From UBA11164 sp002420085 (GTDB lineage: Bacteria; Pseudomonadota; Gammaproteobacteria; Xanthomonadales; Xanthomonadaceae): DNA of 13,127 nt. This document shows positions 8,975 to 13,127 of this stretch, piece by piece. The DNA lies in assembly GCA_031976395.1 (NCBI GenBank), contig DALYLJ010000085.1, positions 1-13,127 of the forward strand, given 5' to 3'. The position numbers were made by a program, and so were the translations under genes. How positions within the stretch are numbered: the first letter of the stretch is position 1; each line of letters begins with the position of its first letter. Under the pieces are notes generated by a model. It worked only from the letters and a program-made list of their open reading frames with translations. It was not told the origin of the DNA and searched no databases.

Positions 8975-10212
8975 CAGCGGCTCCGGGCCAATCGCGGGGT
9001 GCGGCCGCGATACCCCATCGCCGCCACCGCCAGCGGTGCCCGCAGACCCGGCAGGTGCTGCAAGGCCAACAGACCGAGCGAACGCAGACCGGCCGCCAGC
9101 CGGGTCTCGTTACTGGTCAGGCGAGCCAGACCATCACTGAATGCCACGGTCCGCTCGCGATCCTCGTGCCGCGCCCGGACGTATTCGCCGATCAGGCTGG
9201 CCCCACCAGGATCGCCGTCTGGTCCTGCGGCGACCAGCAACTCGGCATAGGTCAGCGCATCGCGCAGACCGAGATTGAAGCCCTGCGCCCCGATCGGATG
9301 CAGGGTCTGGGCGGCATTGCCCATCAATACCGCCCGGTGGCCGGCGATCCGCTCGGCCAGCACCCGGACCATCGGATAGGCCGCCCGGCGGCCGACCCGC
9401 AGGAAACGCCCGGCCCGCCAACCGAACCGCTGCTGCAACAGATCGAGCCAGGCATCATCCGACAGTGCCGAGACCGCCTCCGCCTGCTCGCGTGCAACCC
9501 CCATCACCGCACCGAAAAGCCCATCCGGACGCGGCAGCAGCGCGATCGGCCCGTACCGATCGAAACGCTCCCAGGCATGGCCATCGGCGCGCCGCTCACC
9601 GGCCACGGCCGCGACCAACAGGGTCTGCTGATAATCATGGCGCTGATCGGGGATCGCCAGCAGGCGCCGGGTCTGACTGGCCGCACCATCGGCACCGATC
9701 AGACAGCGCGCGAACAGGATCCGCTCGCCGTCCGGACAGGCCAGTCGCAGCCGCCAACCGTCGGCCTGTGCCTGACCCTCGACCAGCCGGGCCGGGCACA
9801 GTCGGCGCAGACCCGACAACATCGCCAGGCGGGCTTCGAGAGCAGCCCCCAACTCCCGAGCCACCACCACCGCACCGAAGCGCGTGCGACCGTGTTCCTC
9901 GGCGGCCAATCGGACTGCGCCGAAATCGCCGACCCGCGAGACGTGGATATGACGAATCGGTGCCAACGGCGCGCGCAGATGCGCCAGCACACCGAGTGCG
10001 TCGAGGGCATTCAGACTGGTCTCGGCCAACGCAAGATTGCGTTCGTCGAAACTGCTGCGGGCAGGATCGCGTCCGCCGCTGCCGGCATCGGCGGCAACCG
10101 CCTCGATCGACACCACCCGCTGACCGGAACCCTCCAGCGCACAGGCCAGGCTGGCACCGACCAGGCCGGAGCCGATGATGGCGATATCACAGGTATCGTG
10201 CGGGTCTGACAT
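8974..10212 (-). CDS. ubiH: UbiH, FAD-dependent 2-polyprenyl-6-methoxyphenol hydroxylase
   Basis: Family knowledge: UbiH performs the C1 hydroxylation in aerobic ubiquinone synthesis. The 412-residue product has GSGLVG (14-19), the SFDERNLALA motif (an UbiH-type variant of DARAIALA), GADGAAS (about 173-179), and the UbiH signature GNAAQTLHPIGAQGFNLG (about 297-314), where Asn and Gln replace the Asp and His of UbiI and UbiF. The start at 10212 puts the nucleotide-binding strand directly at the N-terminus as in the family. An upstream in-frame ATG at 10350 would add 46 residues with no resemblance to the family. No strong Shine-Dalgarno is seen. A TACACT box (complement of 10296-10301) may be its -10. 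In many gammaproteobacteria pepP lies upstream; here a divergent membrane-protein gene does. Confidence 0.93.
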   Translation of the reverse strand: MSDPHDTCDIAIIGSGLVGASLACALEGSGQRVVSIEAVAADAGSGGRDPARSSFDERNLALAETSLNALDALGVLAHLRAPLAPIRHIHVSRVGDFGAVRLAAEEHGRTRFGAVVVARELGAALEARLAMLSGLRRLCPARLVEGQAQADGWRLRLACPDGERILFARCLIGADGAASQTRRLLAIPDQRHDYQQTLLVAAVAGERRADGHAWERFDRYGPIALLPRPDGLFGAVMGVAREQAEAVSALSDDAWLDLLQQRFGWRAGRFLRVGRRAAYPMVRVLAERIAGHRAVLMGNAAQTLHPIGAQGFNLGLRDALTYAELLVAAGPDGDPGGASLIGEYVRARHEDRERTVAFSDGLARLTSNETRLAAGLRSLGLLALQHLPGLRAPLAVAAMGYRGRTPRLARSR

Positions 10213-10420
10213 GAGGAACGCGCTCGCGGACGGAACCGAACATCCCGACCAGCGTGGCGCCGACGACAGCCGAGGGGTGTGGGAACTACGGGTTAAGTGT
10301 ACCCTTTCGCCATCGGCATCGAGTGTCATCATCGCCCTGCGATCGCGCACTCAAGCCGCCGCCCCACCTGCCCAGCACACACTGACCCGACACGATCAAC
10401 CAACCGGACCCGCACCCGAA
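10213..10420. other. Divergent spacer between ubiH and the DUF6580 gene
   Basis: This 208-bp spacer must hold promoters in both directions. The only AT-rich spot is near 10293-10303 (GTTAAGTGTAC), which gives a leftward TACACT box 84 bp before ubiH with a poor -35. I looked for a cobalamin riboswitch because of the downstream B12 gene, but found no B12-box-like GCCACTG and no convincing paired architecture. Confidence 0.5.
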
Positions 10421-11017
10421 ATGAGCCCGACACCCGATACCTCCCGCCTGCGCGCCGCCCCCCTGGTGCTGACGGCGATGATCCTGGTCGCCGCCCTGAC
10501 CCGACTGCTGCCGCACCCGCCCAATTTCGCTCCGATGGAAGCCATGGCCCTGTTCGGTGGCGCCTGGTTCGCCGCTCGCCGCTGGGCGCTGATCACACCG
10601 CTGCTGGCGATGGCGATCTCCGATCTGGTCCTGGCCGGCATGCTCGGCGGCCTGTACAGCCAGCACCTGCTGTCGCTGGATCACGCCCTGGTCTATGCCA
10701 GCATCGTCGTGATCACCCTGCTTGGCTTCGGCCTGCGTGCTCGGGTCGGTGCCACCCGCGTGCTGGCCTATGCCCTGACCGGCTCGCTGCTGTTCTTCCT
10801 GATCACCAACTTCGGCGCCTGGCTGAGCAGCGGCCTGTACCCCGCCAACCCTGCGGGACTGCTGGCCGCCTACCTCGCCGGCATCCCGTTCTTCCAGTGG
10901 ACCGTGCTCGGCACCCTGTTCTATGCCGGCCTGCTGTTTGGCGGCTTCGAACTGCTCCGGCAGCATCCGCCGGCCTGGCTGGCCGCCGATCCGGGGGTCG
11001 CGACCCGGCATGGGTAA
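10421..11017 (+). CDS. DUF6580-type multi-pass membrane protein, possible corrinoid-uptake S component
   Basis: The 198-residue protein is mostly hydrophobic, with about five to six membrane segments (for example residues 14-30, 43-60, around 88-105, 117-140 and 146-170). Motifs that resemble the DUF6580 family are LPHPPNFAPMEAMALFGGAWF near the N-terminus, a short AISDLVLA segment, LLFFLITNFGAW and AGIPFFQWTVLGTLFY. The family has an ECF S-component-like look. The next gene, PduO adenosyltransferase, starts 8 nt before this stop, which makes a role in cobalamin or cobamide uptake plausible. It contains no cysteine at all, unlike the characterised B12 transporter BtuM of Thiobacillus denitrificans, whose Cys binds cobalt. 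Whether DUF6580 and BtuM are truly homologous was not tested. The start is inferred from the family N-terminus; the ribosome site is weak. Confidence 0.8.
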   Translation: MSPTPDTSRLRAAPLVLTAMILVAALTRLLPHPPNFAPMEAMALFGGAWFAARRWALITPLLAMAISDLVLAGMLGGLYSQHLLSLDHALVYASIVVITLLGFGLRARVGATRVLAYALTGSLLFFLITNFGAWLSSGLYPANPAGLLAAYLAGIPFFQWTVLGTLFYAGLLFGGFELLRQHPPAWLAADPGVATRHG

Positions 11018-11564
11018 CCGACTCTCCAAGATCTATACCCGTACCGGTGACGATGGCAGTACCGGCCTTGGCGACGGCAGCCGGACCGGCAAGGACGCCA
11101 TCCGGGTCGGCGCCTATGGCACCGTCGATGAAGCCAACTCGGCGATCGGCGTGGTTCTGGCCTGCCCGCTGCCAGCGGCCATCCACGACCTGCTGACCTC
11201 GGTCCAGCATCAACTGTTCGATCTCGGCGGCGAACTGTGCATCCCAGGCCATGCCGCCATCTTCGACGGCGACATCGATCGTCTGGAAACCGCACTCGAC
11301 GATCTCAATGCCGACCTGCCACCGCTCAAGGATTTCATCCTGCCCGGTGGCGGCCAGGCCGCCGCCCATTGCCACCTGGCCCGCACGATCTGCCGACGGG
11401 CCGAACGCGAAACCGTCGCCCTGTCCCGGATCGAAGCCGTCCGACCGGAGGCGATCCGCTACCTCAACCGGCTGTCCGACCTGCTGTTCGTGATCGCCCG
11501 AGTACTCGCTCGCCACGACGGCCATGGCGAAACCCTCTGGAACCATCAACGTCGCCATGGCTGA
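11010..11564 (+). CDS. pduO: PduO-type ATP:cob(I)alamin adenosyltransferase
   Basis: Family knowledge: the enzyme transfers the 5'-deoxyadenosyl group of ATP to cob(I)alamin to make coenzyme B12, acting as a trimer in the cytoplasm. The 184-residue product has the N-terminal ATP loop YTRTGDDGSTGLGDGSR (9-25), the DEANSAIG helix, the signature RRAERE (129-134) and C-terminal LNRLSDLLFVIAR. It overlaps the upstream membrane protein by 8 nt and the downstream deacetylase by 8 nt, so translation of the three is probably coupled. No other corrin-synthesis gene is in the window, so this looks like salvage rather than de novo synthesis. The gene name cobO is sometimes used, but cobO proper belongs to the unrelated CobA/BtuR family. 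Confidence 0.94.
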   Translation: MGNRLSKIYTRTGDDGSTGLGDGSRTGKDAIRVGAYGTVDEANSAIGVVLACPLPAAIHDLLTSVQHQLFDLGGELCIPGHAAIFDGDIDRLETALDDLNADLPPLKDFILPGGGQAAAHCHLARTICRRAERETVALSRIEAVRPEAIRYLNRLSDLLFVIARVLARHDGHGETLWNHQRRHG

Positions 11565-12510
11565 AGCGCATCCCGCCGCCGACGCTCCCGCCCCGCTCGA
11601 CCTGCTGGCCTTCAGCCACCCTGCGTGTCTGGATCACGACCCCGGCCTCGGCCATCCCGAAAGCCCGGCCCGGCTCGCCGCCGTGATCGACGCCCTGAAC
11701 GCCGCCCTGCCCGGCCTGCCCTGGCGTGACGCCCCGCAAGCCCTGCGCAGCCAACTCGCGCGCGTTCACAGCACCCGCCTGATCGCCGACCTGCTCGACC
11801 GGCGCGTCACCGATCACCACCGGATCGACGCCGACACCGTGATGAGCCCGCACTCCCACGAAGCGGCACTGCGCGCAGCCGGCGCCGGGATCGCCGCCGT
11901 CGATGCCATCATGGCCGGCGAGTGTCGGCGCGCCTTCTGCGCCGTGCGACCACCCGGCCACCACGCCAGCATCGACACCGCGATGGGGTTCTGCCTGTTC
12001 AACAGCATCGCCGTCACCGCCGCCCATGGCCTCGACGGGCACGGCCTGACCCGGATCGCGATCGCCGACTTCGATGTCCACCACGGCAACGGCAGCCAGG
12101 ACATCTTCGAGAACGACCCGCGCGTGCTGTATCTGTCCTCGCACCAGGCCCCGCTCTACCCCGGCACCGGCTTCCGCGAAGATCGCGGGGTCGGCAACAT
12201 CTTCAACGCACAATTGCCGCCACGCAGCGGCAGCAGCGCCTTCCGCGAAGCCTGGGCCAATGCCCTGCTGCCGGCCATCGACCAGTTCCGGCCCCAACTG
12301 CTGCTGATCTCGGCCGGCTTCGATGGCCACCGCCTCGAACCACTCGCCGACCTCAACCTCGATACCGCCGACTACACCTGGCTCAGCCAGCAACTCCGCC
12401 AATGCGCCGAGCGCCACGCCGAGGCCCGCCTGATCTCGATGCTCGAAGGCGGCTACAGTCTGACCGCCCTGCGCGAATGCGTGGTCGCCCATGTCCGGGC
12501 CTTGATCTGA
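11557..12510 (+). CDS. Histone deacetylase-family hydrolase (class II HDAC/AcuC/APAH-like)
   Basis: This 317-residue zinc hydrolase belongs to the arginase/deacetylase fold. All catalytic residues by family pattern are present: H135-H136 (RPPGHHA), zinc ligands D173 and H175 (DFDVHHGNG) and D256 (SAGFDGH), and the transition-state Tyr Y300 (LEGGYS). FCLFNSIAV and YPGTGFREDRG are also typical. Bacterial relatives remove acetyl groups from polyamines, acetyl-CoA synthetase or other lysines, and the sequence does not choose between them. The start is uncertain: ATG 11557 overlaps pduO by 8 nt, just as pduO overlaps its upstream gene, while ATG 11524 would add 11 residues and a 41-nt overlap. A corrinoid role is only suggested by linkage. 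The stop is 33 nt before the secreted-protein start. Confidence 0.9.
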   Translation: MAEAHPAADAPAPLDLLAFSHPACLDHDPGLGHPESPARLAAVIDALNAALPGLPWRDAPQALRSQLARVHSTRLIADLLDRRVTDHHRIDADTVMSPHSHEAALRAAGAGIAAVDAIMAGECRRAFCAVRPPGHHASIDTAMGFCLFNSIAVTAAHGLDGHGLTRIAIADFDVHHGNGSQDIFENDPRVLYLSSHQAPLYPGTGFREDRGVGNIFNAQLPPRSGSSAFREAWANALLPAIDQFRPQLLLISAGFDGHRLEPLADLNLDTADYTWLSQQLRQCAERHAEARLISMLEGGYSLTALRECVVAHVRALI

Positions 12511-12543
12511 CGCTGATCGGATGGCTGGGTGGAGGGGGGCTTG

Positions 12544-13127
12544 ATGCAGGTGGCGATGATCCTGGCTGCGGCAGCACTGCTCAGCATGGCGGCGGCCGTC
12601 TCGGCGGACGATTGCTCGAATGCACAGTGTTCCGACCTTGACCGGTCTTCATGTGCGGTTGTCCAGGCGCACGGGATGCCGGCCCCTCGCACCGCCGATG
12701 GTCAACGTGAATTTGGTCAGCATGACGGTCGGCCGGATGGGCGTGGGACGTCAGCGCTGGCAGCGACGGCATGGATCGACGCGGCCGAAAGGATCGTTCG
12801 GGTAGTGCCGGCGGATATTCCCAGGCTGCCGAAATCGGTCCATCTGGCCCTGACAGCACGCGGGTGTACCGTTCCACAGCCGGATTTCTTCTTCGACGGC
12901 ACGGTGAACGTCATTCACGGAAACTTCGCCGGCAATCCGACACCGGACCATGCCGTGTTGTGCTCGGTCGATGGCGTCTCGCACATTCATGTCGTTTGGG
13001 GAGGCCCGAACGGCTGCGAATCCGAATTCGAGGCTCGGGACGACAGTGCCGCCCTGCAGACAGCGGCGCCCGGACGCATCGAATACTCGCGCCTGATCGC
13101 AGCGACGGATGCGCCGTTTCCAAGTGA
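12544..13127 (+). CDS. Predicted secreted cysteine-containing protein, unknown function, 3' end cut by window edge
   Basis: A strong GGAGG at 12531-12535 precedes ATG 12544 by 8 nt, and the frame stays open for 194 codons to the right edge. The N-terminus is a signal peptide by eye: a hydrophobic Ala/Leu core followed by AVSA, with cleavage likely before D22. It lacks a Lys or Arg in the n-region, which is unusual. Mature segments are a Cys pair (C24, C29, then C37), a polar Gly/Arg/Asp-rich linker, then a folded-looking domain with ALTARGCTVPQPDFFF, GTVNVIHGNFAG, HAVLCSVDG and HIHVVWGGPNGC. That domain resembles, from memory and unverified, uncharacterised proteins with RGCxIPQ, NVIxGxF and DWAVLCS. 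The cut end contains GRIEYSRLIAAT. It may share the transcript of the deacetylase gene 33 nt upstream. Confidence 0.8.
   Translation, partial: MQVAMILAAAALLSMAAAVSADDCSNAQCSDLDRSSCAVVQAHGMPAPRTADGQREFGQHDGRPDGRGTSALAATAWIDAAERIVRVVPADIPRLPKSVHLALTARGCTVPQPDFFFDGTVNVIHGNFAGNPTPDHAVLCSVDGVSHIHVVWGGPNGCESEFEARDDSAALQTAAPGRIEYSRLIAATDAPFPS

Noticed and set aside
9055..10209. Plus-strand open frame of 384 codons opposite ubiH
   Set aside because: It is antisense to a gene with complete UbiH motifs, and its product shows Gln/Arg/Thr-rich shadow composition with no domain.
10213..10420. Cobalamin riboswitch upstream of the DUF6580-pduO block
   Set aside because: A GGGAA at about 10281-10285 was tempting, but no B12 box or matching helices follow, and the spacer is short for the class.
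11464..12492. Minus-strand open frame of 342 codons opposite the deacetylase gene
   Set aside because: The plus strand has every HDAC catalytic residue; the antisense product is Gly/Val/Ala/Gln-rich filler without motifs.
12771..13127. Plus-strand frame ending in TGA at the window edge
   Set aside because: It overlaps the better frame starting at 12544, which has a ribosome site and signal peptide; its own product is Arg/Ser/Gly-rich shadow sequence.

Overview
The window is GC-rich chromosomal DNA, very rich in GATC and CGATCG. It carries ordinary housekeeping genes of a gammaproteobacterium: a full-length HrpA helicase, RecQ with its zinc and HRDC regions, and a tandem UbiH/UbiI pair of the aerobic ubiquinone pathway. 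The lineage looks close to Xanthomonadales or Chromatiales, but that is a judgement from protein resemblance, not from a phylogeny. No tRNA, rRNA, CRISPR array, insertion sequence or phage gene was seen.

Layout. (1) 1-3973, minus: hrpA, cut by the left edge only a few codons before its expected end, with a C-terminal (Gln-Ala)8 tail encoded by a perfect hexanucleotide repeat. (2) 3974-4317: divergent intergenic region with short direct repeats and a 9-bp-arm inverted repeat. (3) 4318-4785, plus: dps, followed by a stem-loop. (4) 4786-4904: spacer holding a TACAAT box and a perfect 28-bp palindrome just before recQ. (5) 4905-7715, plus: recQ, a ten-cysteine lipoprotein and a GuaD-like deaminase, tightly spaced and probably one transcript. 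(6) 7769-10212, minus: ubiH then ubiI, overlapping by 1 nt, convergent with the deaminase. (7) 10421 to the right edge, plus: a DUF6580-type membrane protein, a PduO-type cobalamin adenosyltransferase, a histone-deacetylase-family hydrolase and a secreted cysteine-containing protein that runs off the window. The first three of these overlap by 8 nt at each junction.

How the genes may work together. HrpA, Dps and RecQ are nucleic-acid maintenance or stress genes but sit in separate transcription units. The UbiH/UbiI pair performs ring hydroxylations in ubiquinone synthesis. The DUF6580-PduO overlap suggests corrinoid uptake coupled to adenosylation. The deacetylase-family enzyme is translationally linked to that pair, but its substrate cannot be told from sequence.

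I see no clear new defence or mobile system. The best leads are the recQ-leader palindrome, the cysteine-free DUF6580/PduO/deacetylase block, the unnamed Cys-rich lipoprotein beside a deaminase with a PCCQC zinc motif, and the in-frame QA microsatellite.
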